NCBI GenBank assembly: GCA_040954595.2
Contig: CM082591.2
Location: forward strand, 7,564,001 to 7,628,000
Source: Balanoglossus misakiensis
Lineage: Eukaryota; Hemichordata
Reading direction: 5' to 3'
Length of the DNA: 64,000 nucleotides
A program made the position numbers and the translations under genes. Within the stretch, counting starts at the first letter, position 1; each line of letters opens with the position of its first letter. Positions 32,335 to 44,700 of this stretch are shown here, piece after piece. Under the pieces are notes generated by a model. It made no database searches, was not told the DNA's origin, and was given only the letters and a program-made list of their open reading frames with translations.

Positions 32335-35300
32335 GTGAATGGCAGATGAACAAAATAAGACTTACGGATCTTCAAGGTACTGGTATGCCTCTCTATAGGC
32401 ACAGGCACCCACAGGAACAAACAACATAACGCGAACCAGATTCAGAAAGTGTGGAGGGGCCAGCCACAGAACAAACTTCAAGTAAAAATAATTCAACTTT
32501 GCTATCAAGGTCTGGAAGAGAAAAAGAAAAACTGTAAGAACTATGAAATGGAAACCAACAAAATTTTTACACAACTTTTTATTTTCACATTATTTTGGCT
32601 CTCGCGTATTTCGTGAAAATTTATTGCTCGTGAAAATAACATGTTTTACAGTAGTAAAGGTACTTACAACAGTAATGATCATAAGCATGACTATCCATCG
32701 TTTGAAGCTGGCTGTTGGTCTCCAATCAAATCTTGTCCAACTGTACGGTGTAAATTGGGCAGCAATTCGCTTCACTTTACCCCTGTCATGACAGTAAATA
32801 AAATATTGTCAGTGATATTGTCTCCACTCGATCAATAGGCGAAGAAGTTTTCTAGTGACTGATAGAGCTCTACTGTTATGTGTTGCTAAAAGTTATGAAC
32901 ACATTTTGTGGACAGTGCAAACTAGTACGATTTGGTACATGGGGGGTTCAAACTGTCAAGGTGTGTGTAAGTACGTTAAATTATGTATGCGAGCCATGCC
33001 AAGACTTTCAAAAAAAGTTGAAGAAGAAAAAATGGCACATACGTATTTTAAAGGACTTGACACTCCAAACAGGTATGCCACCCAGTAATATTGGGTTAAC
33101 ATTTGCTAAAAGTGTTATAAGGCTTTGATATGACGTCAGACACGCTCAGGCGTAGTTCCCTTGGCATTCAAATTTCCAGATGACGGGCAACTTCAGCAAC
33201 ATGGTGCAGACATAGACTGTGCAGACGAAATGCAATGATGCTGATGAGGCACCCTACCTGATACATGTTATGTGTCTGGCGGTTCTAAGGTATAAGCACA
33301 CTCGGAATAACTTTTACTGGATGCCAAAAAATTGCTTGCCCGTCACCTGGAAATGTCAACGCCGTGGGTCACACGACCAGGTCACGTGATTGATAGTAAA
33401 GAATTCTGACCTGTATGTTGGTATTTTCCACAAATTCACCCATTTGTACTGCTTCATGTTGAGATATTCCAGAGTCTTCTTGCCTGCGTATATTCCAATA
33501 CTGTTACATATCAATGCATCCATTATCCACTGGAATACAATCAGCAAGTAAAGAATATTTCAGTAAGCAAGTAAAAATTCAAAGTGGATACCAAATCCAG
33601 AAATGTACTAGAACATTTTCCAGTGAGGGAGTGAGCAGAAAGAAATGTCCTACTAAGAATTCAAAATAGATTTGTGACAATGTATTAATTATATACAAGA
33701 TTATTCACCACTAGGATTCTCTTATGCAATTCTTGAGATATTGTGTACACAGACATACACACACACAGACACACACATTCATAGACAGGATTTGGTACTA
33801 CATTAGCTGACGTGTGCATACACATGTGAACTAAAATCTACCTTGCCGTACTTAGGTGCTTTCTGATTGGTTTAGCAGTTTACTTTGAAAACAGGATTTT
33901 CTATGGTACAAGTTAAGATGTAGAGAGGCAGACAGAACAGCGAAGAATTGGCAAATGTGAAAACCAAGCCAACTTTACATCTGACTTAACCCTTTCATCC
34001 CCAGTTCCCTCCATAGATTTCCAACTTTACCACAGAAAACAATGCATTTGGGCCAAACCATAGTGGTGAAAGGGGTAAATCACATTGCTGTTCAAATGTA
34101 GAGAGGCAGTGGCAACAGAACAAGAACATCATCTCTACACAGTCGGGTTGGCGACATCTCAGTAACAGCAAAGATGAGTGAATACTCACCACGTCACTCT
34201 TATTCTGGCAAACAAGACAAAACCTGAGCTACAAATGACCATGTAACACATTAGTCACATTAGAACGAGAAGGATGTTGAGAGATAAACTTACATGATCC
34301 CACCAGCACTCACTAAAATTTGGTAGCTGATGTTCCAAACTGTATTCAAGGAATTCGAACATAATGCTAAGCACATGACAGACCCAGAAATCACGTATCA
34401 TTATAGTCTGAAACAAAAAGAACAAAATCAAATTACAGTACTAGTTAATTTAAGAGTGTGTCATGGTTTTCATTGTATTCCTGGGAACCAGCTTTTGTCC
34501 TGTTATGTATGTTGTACACGAAAATTTACTTTGCAGCTGAAAGTTTTCTGTGAAATACTGTAAAACAGGTTATTTTCGCGACAGGAAATTTTCGCGATAT
34601 CAAAAGAGACAGCTGTTACGTGAGGATTAATTTTTGCGTTTCATATTTCAGTAACTGCATTGTTATCGCCGAAAAATATTTTAAGCAACTTTTTATTTTC
34701 ACTTTTTTTTGGCTATCGCGTATTTTTATCTCACAGAAATTTATTGCTCGCGAAAATAACCCTAAAATTTTACAGTACATAACTTAATCCACACTAATAA
34801 TACGTATACAGTAAAGAAACTTTTGTAGCAGCCCCCCTTTGCCAGAATTAAATCTGCAAATATTCAAGAAAATTTGGATAGTCCTGTTGATGCCATCCTA
34901 GATGTAACAGTTTTACACCACATATTTCATGTGCCAAGTTTCAATGAAATCAAAATGTCTGAGTAATGCTAGTCTAGTATCTAACCATGTTTTTTTGCTT
35001 TGCTCCAAAACTAAAGTCTAGCTTCATGTATGCTACTGGCCCAATAAAACATGATACCCCTTGCTAGAAATTGTGATGAAACTAGCATCTCCATAGAAGT
35101 CACTCACATAAACTGAACAGTAGTGTAAGATTATAATGAAGGCAGGGCTTATTACATTAAAAATGCTACCCAACCTTAATTACACATACGTATCATTTAG
35201 AAAACAGTCTGTGATTGATTTCAAAGGCACGCTAGTTACATCGCAATTCCCTGCAAGGCTTTATTGGGCCAGTAGCATCATAAGGCTGTTAGTTTTTGAA

Positions 35301-35341
35301 GCAAAGCGGACAAAACTAGACTAGAGTAATGCCTGTGGATG

Positions 35342-35372
<31 letters not shown>

Positions 35373-38300
35373 ATATTGCAGAATCAAGTCTGAGAAGCCA
35401 TCCAATGTTGATCACTTACCTTAGCATACCATCCAACAATGTGAGCTAAAACAAACATGTCCCATTTTTCCTGCAAAATGTAAAATATCACTGAGCATCA
35501 ATGACTGAAGAATATCTAGGCAGTTGTCTAGAAACGCACAACAATCAAATCATTTAAAGATTTTAATTTAAAACCTCTTGATCTTTTGTTAAAAATGTGA
35601 AGAAGCCGCAAGCGTCACGCTCTAAGTTTTCTGTACTTTGCAAAAAATTTTGCTCATTAATAGTCAATAGCACATACTCACCCAGAAGTTATGGAATGGG
35701 TCTGCGTGGTTTTCATCATAAAACGTGCAATCTTCTCCATACGAAGTTTCTGGAAGTGGTTTACCAAGTTCCTTATCCAGGTACTTCAGTAAATTTCTGG
35801 CATCATCTACAGTCTATCAAAAACACATCATTGTCAATGACAAAGTCCTCACTTGATAAATAGATTGAGACAACATAGATAGAAACACTTACCATGAAAA
35901 AATGATATCTACAAAATGACTCCAGCCATGTTTTTTAACAAAGTATTATCCTCGAGGTATGACGTGCACATGAATACCATAATACTACAGCATACTGTAA
36001 TTTTTATGAGCCCAATATCTGTATATGTACATCTACTGTACATGTATATGAGGGCAGGCCAGCAAAGCAAGAACTTGTACATTTGAAATCTAACATGCAA
36101 AACTGTTTAACCGGACAAAGACTCTCTCTCTCTGCCCCTTTTTCATAAATTATGTTTGATACAAGACACGTTTACCTAAATCTACACGTGGATATATCTA
36201 TAGTGAACCAACATTCAATCACACACAACTTCCATCCCGTTTGTAGGATATGAGAGTAAAAATCTCGCCAAAATAAATAAACGGTAGAGACCGTTGTGTC
36301 AAACATAATTAATGAAAAAGGGCAGCACGAGAGAGACTTTGTCCCTTTGAAAATACTAATCACTATTAAACCCTGGTTTGATTGAACTTTGACCTTACCT
36401 GGAAGAGAACAAAGACTAAAAGGAGTTCATAGATAACACTAAGCATGAGGAACATTCTCCAAACTGCTGGGTGTGGTCGATTGAATGGTCCATCTTTGGC
36501 TTGAGTCATTCCAAATAGACAGAACACCATCACAGTAGCCAGCACACCCCTACACAGGAATAATATTGGTTTAGAAAAAAGAATTTGGTCACTGGTCAAA
36601 AGACAATCAACATTCCCAGTGTTTCATCCAACAGGGGGGATAATTCCCCCCATTGCCAGAATATTTAGGGGGAATCAACTCTGACAAGGGGGACTGTTAT
36701 ACTGTTATATCTCCCACATGTGAGTGACATCATTTCAAGGGGCACTGGTCCCCAGCCCCCCCCCCCCCCCCTTGGCAATGTGCTTGGGGGTGCCAACATG
36801 TCAACAGGGGGGTGAATCCCCCCCCCCCACCCCCAGGCCCCATCTGGATGAAACACTGCACTCCTGTCTGGAGACATTAAAAACATATGATTGGTCATAT
36901 TTCAATATACTTCTTAATACTTCAGGAATAAACGTGAAGACTTTAAAAACTTTTTATGAGAGTATCAATGATTTGATTTTGTTAATTATGTAGAAAATTC
37001 TGTATACACTTTTGATAGTTAAATGCACCTATTGTCATTGATGAAATTGTTTCGAGTACTGATGTGTCCACCTCAATAATAACCATAGTAAGTTTTAATT
37101 GTCATCATGCAAACAGAAACTAGCCACTACTCTATTACTTTTTTGACAATGCTAGATCTAATGCATCTGTCAGTAGAGAGTCATCTCGTCTTACCTTTTG
37201 ACATTGTATGAAGTGTCTTCAACAGCAGATTCAAATAAAGCAACATATACAAAGACTGCTAGCATACAGAACAGTACAGTCAAGGTATGGGCGCGCCTGA
37301 AAAATACAAACAATAAGGTTTAATATCCCTATACTGTAACCTATTCAGGTTGTTTTGGACAGAAAGCCCATTTTGCATTTGATATATGGTACACCCTCTT
37401 AAATGCAACTATTTTCTTTTTCTGAAAACCTCCCGATCATGCCAAATCAAGTATTTGACAATTCTTCACTGGCCAAGGTATGATTATTTCACGCATGGAG
37501 ACTTCCCCTGAGTTGCGCTTGTGAGTTGCTTTTCTGCGATGTTGTGCCTTTGAGACAGGCACTTCACTTCTCATTGCTGTGTAGTTCTGTAAGCATAGAG
37601 TAAGCATCTCAAAAGCTTCTGTGCATCAACTGCTCAATAAAAGGACTGTCGCGATGTCGGAGGTACAGTCAAACCTGTGTTAGTGACCACCTCTATATAG
37701 TGACCACCTCTATATAGTGGCCACTTAGTTACAGTCCCTGTACAATTTACACGTGTATAAATTAACCTGTCTATAAAGACCACCTGTCTATAAAGGCCAG
37801 TTTGGTAAAGTCCCTTGACTGGTCACTATAGACAGGTTTGACTGTACAAAGTTTTTGTAAACAAATATAAGTGAAGACCTAACAATCTCTAGCATACTTG
37901 CTTACAAGATTACACACATTTGTTTTCATAACTGACTGGCAACAATTGTTTCCATCAAAAATCCTCCAACCCTCCCCCAGTTATCACCTCTTAGAACAAT
38001 GAGCACAAGACAAAGGAGTGGGGTTAATCAGATTACATGGAAGAATGCCTGGCCAGGGATTACCTCTGTGCAGCAGGGCTGGGCTGTGTTAGAGGGACAG
38101 AGTCTCTCTTGCTGCCCTTTTTCCATTTATTATGTTTGATACAAGACACCGTTTATGTTCATTTACATGTGTACTATATGTAGTGAATCAAGGTTTGACC
38201 ACATACAACTTCCATCCTGATTGTAGGATATCAGAGCAAAAATCTCCCCAAAATGAATAAATGGTAGAGACCGATTATTCTTTTGGTGAGTTTTTCACTC

Positions 38301-39459
38301 TCGTGTCTACAAGTAAAAGCAGGATGGAAGTTGTGTGTGGTCGAACATTGATTCACTTTATATCCACATGTAGAATAACATAAACAGTGTCTTGTATCAA
38401 ACATAATTAAAGGGACAAAGTCTCTCTCCAGCTGCGGCTGCCCATTTTCCATTAATTATGTTTGATACAAGACACCATTTATGTTATTCTACATGTGGAT
38501 ATATAGTGAATCAATGATCAACCACACAAAACTTCCATCCCACTTGTATGATATGAGAGTAAAAACTCGCCCAAAATGAATAAATGGTAAAGAACGATTA
38601 TTCATTTCGGGAGTTTTTTCACTCTCCTGTCTATAAGGGGGATGGAAATTGTGTGTGGTTGAACATTCATTCACTATATATCCACATGTAGAATAACAAA
38701 CGGTGTCTTGTATCAAATATAATTAATGGAAAAAAGGGCAGCGAGAGAGAGACTTTGTCCCTTTAATTTGTTATTGGTCGTGCCTCCTGGCACGTAGAGC
38801 TAGCCAGTAATGATTGTAGCAGTGCTGCTGGGATGACTAGTGTCAGTAGTGATGCGAACAACATCGTCAACCTAGCCCTATACCCGCTACAATCAGTGCA
38901 GTAAATAAATGCTAAGCTACCAGGGCTATGCTGCCTCCCAACATTGCAACAGTTGGGCGAGGTGCAGCCACAACCAGACACTCTCGGGGTTTGGCCTGGT
39001 ATTGTGTATAGACGACAAACCCTGTTTTGTCGTCCACACACAATACTAGGCAAACAAACAACGAGAGTGTTCTGCTAGCGGCTGCAGCGATTACTGGGTC
39101 CTTAGGCGAGTGCGGGTCAGGGGTGGCAGTGAAAGTCATTTACATACACGGTGTCACGCCCCTCCCCGGCGCGGCCAGCGCATGACCCCAAACATCATGG
39201 CCCAAACAAGTAACGGATTGACTGCATCATGTCGAATAAAAAAAAAAAAAAACGCTTACCAAAAAAAGCTACTAGTTCCATCATCGTACACGTGAGACTG
39301 TTTCTCGGCGAATGGCGTGGACGTCGCCTTCACCGTGTGTCCAACGCAGCCACACTGGGAACACACGAACGCCACGTCCTCGTGGTACAATTTTTCGGCC
39401 GTCACTTCATCGGTGGTTTGGAAGTTATTGGATGGATGTGCATTGGTGTGTCCATCCAT
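31529..39459 (-). CDS. PTDSS2: phosphatidylserine synthase 2, complete
   Basis: Ten coding exons with canonical sites and matching phases: 39459-39260, 37296-37195, 36549-36399, 35813-35682, 35470-35420, 34407-34294, 33529-33411, 32782-32668, 32511-32366 and 31862-31529. They give 487 residues. The enzyme exchanges the head group of phosphatidylethanolamine for serine to make phosphatidylserine, in the ER and mitochondria-associated membrane. Diagnostic segments include [10 protein letters not shown] before the first membrane helix, [40 protein letters not shown] and a series of hydrophobic helices. The C-terminal tail is charged ([13 protein letters not shown]) and probably cytosolic. The PTDSS2 assignment over PTDSS1 rests on the [11 protein letters not shown] and [10 protein letters not shown] regions. 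The ATG at 39459 is the first in-frame Met; the frame is open a little further upstream. Introns carry many MITEs. UBE2M starts about 2.3 kb away in the opposite direction. Confidence 0.96.
32570..32654. mobile_element. TACTGTAAAAC MITE, partial copy 2
   Basis: Only the right part is present: TATTTTCACATTATTTTGG ... CTCGTGAAAATAACATGTTTTACAGTA. It lies in a PTDSS2 intron between the exons at 32366 and 32668. Confidence 0.7.
33129..33408. mobile_element. dispersed 280-bp element, copy 1 (PTDSS2 intron)
   Basis: It matches 44552-44815 in inverted orientation, for example GCATTCAAATTTCCAGATGACGGGCAA against TTGCCCGTCATCTGGAAATTTG, and the CACGTGAT end. GACGGGCAA and TTGCCCGTC near the two ends make it a fold-back. 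It has no coding potential. Confidence 0.75.
33985..34078. mobile_element. 90-bp miniature element, copy 4 (inverted)
   Basis: It starts TTAACCCTTTCATCCCCAGTTCC and ends GTGGTGAAAGGGGTAA, reverse to copies 1-3. Core ACAGAAAACAATG. Located in a PTDSS2 intron. Confidence 0.75.
34556..34777. mobile_element. TACTGTAAAAC MITE, copy 3
   Basis: Ends TACTGTAAAACAGGTTATTTTCGCG and CGCGAAAATAACC..TTTTACAGTA (internal part omitted). It is full length in a PTDSS2 intron. Confidence 0.75.
35340..35372. repeat. (CA)n microsatellite
   Basis: About 15 CA units in a PTDSS2 intron. Confidence 0.95.
36110..36349. mobile_element. hairpin MITE (GGGACAAAGTCTCTC family), copy 2, internally deleted
   Basis: Ends CCGGACAAAGACTCTCTC and GAGAGACTTTGTCCCTTTG. 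It is shorter than copies 1, 3 and 4 because most of the second half of the hairpin is missing after the ACGGTAGAGACCG segment. Confidence 0.75.
37666..37844. mobile_element. mariner/pogo-like MITE, copy 4
   Basis: TA|CAGTCAAACCTGTG ... ACAGGTTTGACTG|TA, with intact TA flanks. Very similar to the copy at 11461. A local duplication of CACCTCTATATAGTG is visible near its left end. Confidence 0.85.
38091..38410. mobile_element. hairpin MITE (GGGACAAAGTCTCTC family), copy 3
   Basis: Its right terminus is missing: the sequence passes directly into the left end of copy 4 (CATAATTAAAGGGACAAAG). It lies in intron 1 of PTDSS2. Confidence 0.8.
38410..38764. mobile_element. hairpin MITE (GGGACAAAGTCTCTC family), copy 4
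   Basis: Full length, ending GAGAGACTTTGTCCCTTT. It is adjacent to copy 3 in the same orientation, which suggests a tandem insertion or recombination between two copies. Confidence 0.8.
38965..39085. repeat. fold-back repeat in PTDSS2 intron 1
   Basis: ACTCTCGGGGTTTGGCCTGG..GACGACAAA pairs with TTTGTCGTC..CTAGGCAAAC..AACGAGAGT, giving arms of about 45 bp with a short loop. No coding function. Confidence 0.7.
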
Positions 39460-40725
39460 ACTGGGAAGGAGAAACTGTATCAAGTCCTTGGATTTGTCTC
39501 AGATTTCAAAAGTGACAGACACAATCGATCCTCACACACATGAGTTACTCCAAAGTCCCCTTCTAACATCAGCAGGCATGCAATGATGCATGCATCACAC
39601 CATTTTACGACATCAGATATTACGGCTTTATTAATAGAACCGTATTCGTTTATTACATTTCATAAAATTACTGTAGTTTTCCCTTAAAAATCAGCGCTTC
39701 ATATAATTTTAATTTTGCTCAGAAACTGTGTTATTTTAATCAATCCCGAAGAAAAAGCTTTTGCACTATTCCTAATATTTTCTCGTAAACGACGGTCTAT
39801 GAATGATGAAATTAGACCAACCCTTTTCAGTTGAGGGCGTACGTCCCAGCTCATAAATATTCTTGTTGGGATAATTCCATGGGATAGTTCTCGAAAGTCC
39901 GCTCTGTGATGTGAACATTCTTTGTACAAAAGTGATCTAGTAGTGTGATATCATATTATAAAAAGTTAATACAAGTATCTGATTGTGTTTTAATTTAAAG
40001 ACGCCCCTAATCTCTGACACAAGGAACTTAAACTTAAGCTTTGCATGTTACCCCCGCACGCAGGGCTCGCTACAAGTTTATTAGCCCGCCGGATGGAGTG
40101 GGGAGCACGTCCGTCACGCGGATAGTCTGGATCACAATATGATTGTCTCCATTGACAATGATTGAGGTTTCTCATTTTGTTTCACAGTACAAACACGGAA
40201 GGGCGAAAAAAACACTACCTTAGGGGGTCAAGTTAGTCTGTTTTTGGTTTCTTTACTCAAAATCTGTCTGTCGTCAGCCTCAGATTTAGAACTAGTGGAA
40301 GAGCAATCCGAACGCCGCCAACATCAATTTCAGCACCAGATTATAGATTTCACTTTTTTGCGGAAAGATCTATAAATAACGTTGTGACAATGTAAGGCAT
40401 AATGTAAGTTTAAAGTATGAAAACAATGAATATGCCAATTAGACATGTTACTTTTTACAATAACCTATCAGCCTATGATGACTAAACTTTACTGACTAGG
40501 CCCTGAATTGAAAAGGGCTGGTTGCAAACTTTTCCCGTCACGAAGTAAATGATTTTCGTTGCCCTTTAGCATAGAAACAATTCAGTATACGAAACTGTCC
40601 GTTTTTGATGATACGTTTTAATCATGTTTTTGATACTCTTATTTATCTTTTTCCACTGTTGTCACTTTTAATTTTTACTGTTAAGTGCATTGGGATAATT
40701 TATTATGCGCTTTATAAGAAATAAA

Positions 40726-40814
<89 letters not shown>

Positions 40815-41738
40815 GTAAACTATTCATGGCGTAAGATTTCATGTCAGGGAAAAACGATTTAGATTGGCGATTGTCAGTGAATGAAATAATTCTTCAGACT
40901 ACTTTTTAGCTCTTATTAGCTCGTTTTCTCGGTAGGTATTAGTTACACTCATATAGATAGGCCTACTGGAATGTTCCGAAAATTATGTTGCTTGAGATGT
41001 ACATGTTTTTCTTTAGTTGGTGACAATAAAAAGGTAAATAACAACTCGGTTTCTTTGTTTTTCATTTGATGCCGTTTTCCTTATTTTCATAAATCACTAT
41101 TGTTCTAATTTGGACAGCTAGCATTTCAGCATCACAGAAGTATAACATGCTTGCTGTAGATTCTGTTCAATTGTCCAATATTCCTGTAGATAGAAACATT
41201 CTGCTCTGTTGGTTTTTTAACCGGTATATTAAAACGACGACCAGATGACGGCTGAATCTTTTCCATTGACATTTGCTGGGAATCTTGTTTTCGAGAATCT
41301 TCCAGGAACCCCCTCCCCCCCCCCGAATATCAATTGGTCAGCCCCTTACTCCTATCCTAGCAAGCCTTCCTGTTGCACAGATCCGGTGCACTTCACAGTC
41401 AGTGACAGAATGGACAGTAGACTATGTAGACCTACCTTCTCTAACCGTTTCTATGAGTATGACCCAATTTATGAGCGGCAACTCTGCGTTTAATAATCCG
41501 AATCTGAAATCAAGCTGTGGTCATAATGCACACATTCCGCATTGGCATTCGAAACGCAATCCCATTCCGATTCCACAGTTGCTGCGGTTGTGTAGGTCAA
41601 ATTTCACCGAGAATCCGTTCAATCTCACAGAGTTGCGAAACAAGATTTCCTGAAGTCTCGCCTTTAAAGCGACCCAAGCATACGATTTGTCCTGTTCGTC
41701 ACACCTGTGAGAGGTGTGATTTGTATGTAAACGCCAAG
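39460..41738. other. intergenic region between the divergent PTDSS2 and UBE2M start codons
   Basis: It probably holds both promoters and 5' UTRs, but no TATA or other defined core element was recognised. Frames at 41245-41653 lie just upstream of UBE2M, have no splice or similarity support, and are probably 5' UTR or spacer. A LINE tail is present (separate entry). Confidence 0.4.
40600..40811 (+). repeat. CR1/L2-like LINE 3' tail with (GAT)n microsatellite
   Basis: TTGGGATAATTTATTATGCGCTTTATAAGAAATAAA runs straight into more than 25 GAT units. A GCGCTTTATAA-type 3' end followed by a short microsatellite is typical of CR1/L2-type non-LTR elements. No RT remains, so this is a strongly 5'-truncated copy. 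Confidence 0.65.
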
Positions 41739-44700
41739 ATGATAAAGTTATTTTCGCTAAAACAGCAGAAAAAGGACGGCGAAGGTGGGGGCAAATCTGG
41801 CAGTAGTCAGAAGAGAGCATCTGCAGCCCAGCTGAGAATCACGAAAGGTAAATTAAACAAGAATGGACAACAAGGAAAATGTAATATTTTGCTGATCGTT
41901 GGTATATTTTAGGGTAGAGACAGAGAGGCGGCAAAAGCTGTTTATAACACCAGCCCAATTTATTGTAAATAGTTTTTTTTGCCGATTCATCGTGGAACAT
42001 GATTGGTCAGTTACTCATATCCGCAGTTCTGCTCGTGATAGAGTTTACGTTTACCACATTCTTTTTTGAGGGACTGTGAGTTTCTAACTATCAACAACGG
42101 TACACACAGATCGCGCTCTTTTTACAGCAATTGTACACCCACGCTTTTCGGCCATTAACTTTGTCCATTTGCTAACAACGAGCCCATCCTTTATTGTCGC
42201 TGTAAAACACTTCCGGCAAGACTGAAGGAGTCGGTCCAACCAAGAGCATGGTGGTACCTCCATCATACCAAGAGTAAATGTAAAGAATGCATGGACACGC
42301 ACATGCAACTAGATACACTGGAGACAAATAAATGATCTTACCGTTATCTGGCCTCATTATATACACAAAGTTAGATTGATATTGTCATATCACATGACAC
42401 ATTTATTCTGTGTGAGCAAGTTTCTAATTTTACGCAGTCATTTACGTTAGTAATATTACATGTACATGTATTGCTAGCATTCTAGGGGCACATCATGTTT
42501 ACATGTAATAACAAGTATCTTTATTAAAGGTATACAGTCACTTCCAATTTACATACGCCCATATATGGCTGAAATGGCATATTTGAGGGTTCTAAAGAAC
42601 ATATGGTGGCACTGTTTTTTTTTTTCGCGTGTGCCACCCACTGAAAATCTGTGATTGGCTAGATATCAAGTCTTCTATGGTAACTGTAGCTAAATTTCCA
42701 TAGGTGACCATATACCTTTACAAGTTGAATATGTCAACAATACAATTATACATACATGTACATTGTATGTCTGTTACACATGCAGTTTGCTGTACACTCA
42801 CTGCATGTTTTAACATACTTTAAGAAGTAGTAGACTGGAAACTTGTCAGTACACAGAAAGAAAAAAAAGAATATATAGATTTTCAGTTACTGTCTTTTTA
42901 AACTAATCTTTCACTTACATTTATAATTTTTCAGATATAAATGAATTAAACCTACCAAAAACGTGTCAAGTAGAATTTCCGGATCCAGATGATCTCCTCA
43001 ACTTTAAACTAATAATTTGTCCAGACGAGGTAAGAAACTGATATTACCTAATGGTCATACAATCCATGATACATGATGGTCTACATATATTTACATTAAT
43101 GATCTGCTCTGAACGTTTTGTCATCATGCCAATTCTCTCCACCTTAAATGCAATGCTTGCTACCTGGGTGAGTGATGAAAATCTCAGTTATTTCAGATAT
43201 TTCACAGCTGGCCCTAATGATTTGATGACAAAAATGAAACTTGCTAGTGCAACAGTGTTACACAGATACATGTATGTTAACACTGACAGACATTTAGAAG
43301 TGTCTTCTTGTCATCTGATGAAGCAATTATAGGCACCAAATTTGATGAAGCTTGCAACAGCTCTACTCATTCATGAATGCAAAATGTTTCTAAATTCTTT
43401 CTTTTCAAACCCCAAATAAATACTTCTGGTATCACAAATTTTGATTTCTGTGGCAAAGTTTGATGTCTGCTGAAGAAACTGGAGGGGAAAGTGTTAAAAG
43501 TGTTTCATGAAAATGTGTGATTGAACTGGATCCTGTATGTTGTTTGGAATTCTTACAAAACTATCTTTTTTTTCAATTATCAAGGGCTTCTACAGAAACG
43601 GAAGGTTTGTTTTTAGTTTTAAGGTAAGGATTAGTTATGAATTATCTTCAAATGGATGGATGGATAAATGTATGGATGCATTTATTATGTATGAAGATGG
43701 CTACAGTTTGGGGTTTTCTTCACATAGAGCTCTAAAACGGGCCGTTGTACAAGTTCTGCATTATCGAGATGAGCTTGGTGTAATGTTGATCGGGGCAAAA
43801 TTTTGATTCACAGACATATTTTCTCAGTTTGAATGAGTGTGTATGTCCATTATGTGATCAGCTATTTTCTGGGCAGGCGGCACAACCATAGCCGAACACT
43901 TGCTCCATGCAGAACATCTATCATGGTGATCACTGTGGAGTGTGCCCTCAAACATTGCATCTTTCACCACAACCTTTTGTGTACTCTGTCCACCAGGTTG
44001 GACAAGGCTATCCCCACGAAGCTCCAAAAGTAAAATGTGAAACACAGGTGTATCACCCAAACATCGATCTTGAAGGCAATGTTTGTTTAAATATATTAAG
44101 GTAAGCCAGCTCAACACGTTCATTGTTTCAAGTTGTAAGGACCAGAATGCCTAGTCTGGTCCCCTGCCCCATTCCCACTGCTGGCTGTGCTACGCTAAAT
44201 GGCAAGACAGATGCCTCCATTGGCCTGACCCTTTCCCTTTAGCGTAGCGCAGCCAGCGGTGGGAATGGGGCAGGGGACCAGACTACAAAATGCCAAGGTT
44301 CATACACCTTTTTCATAAAGAAGGCACCCTTCCCAAACAATGCGTTAACAGTACACCAAGCATATGACATGAAAATCAGGCCTGCAGGCCACAGAGTAAA
44401 TACTTTATTGTCTTGTGTATCGCTATACTGGAGACCGATTTGACTCACAATGTTATTCTACCTTAACTGTTAAGCAAGTTGCTTTGTGTGGTATATGACA
44501 GTACATTGTATTAGACACTGATAATAACACAGATTTCAGCATTAGAAATTCTTTACTATCAATCACGTGATCTGGCCATGTGACCCACGGCGTTGTCATT
44601 TCTAGGTGACGGGCAAATAATATTTTGGCCACTGAAAGTTTTTATGAGTTTGTTTTCACTTTTGAACTGCCAGACACGTAACATGTATCAGGTATGGTGC

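Noticed and set aside
36740-36840. Pro/Gly-rich short frames
   Set aside because: They come from C and G homopolymer runs in a PTDSS2 intron and are low complexity.
38763-39139. Cys-rich minus frames in PTDSS2 intron 1
   Set aside because: They lie on a fold-back repeat, lack splice signals in phase, and match no family.
41245-41912. Plus frames of 82-131 codons upstream of and over UBE2M exon 1
   Set aside because: Only the frame starting at 41739 matches UBC12. The others lack similarity and lie in 5' UTR or spacer, or are shifted frames.
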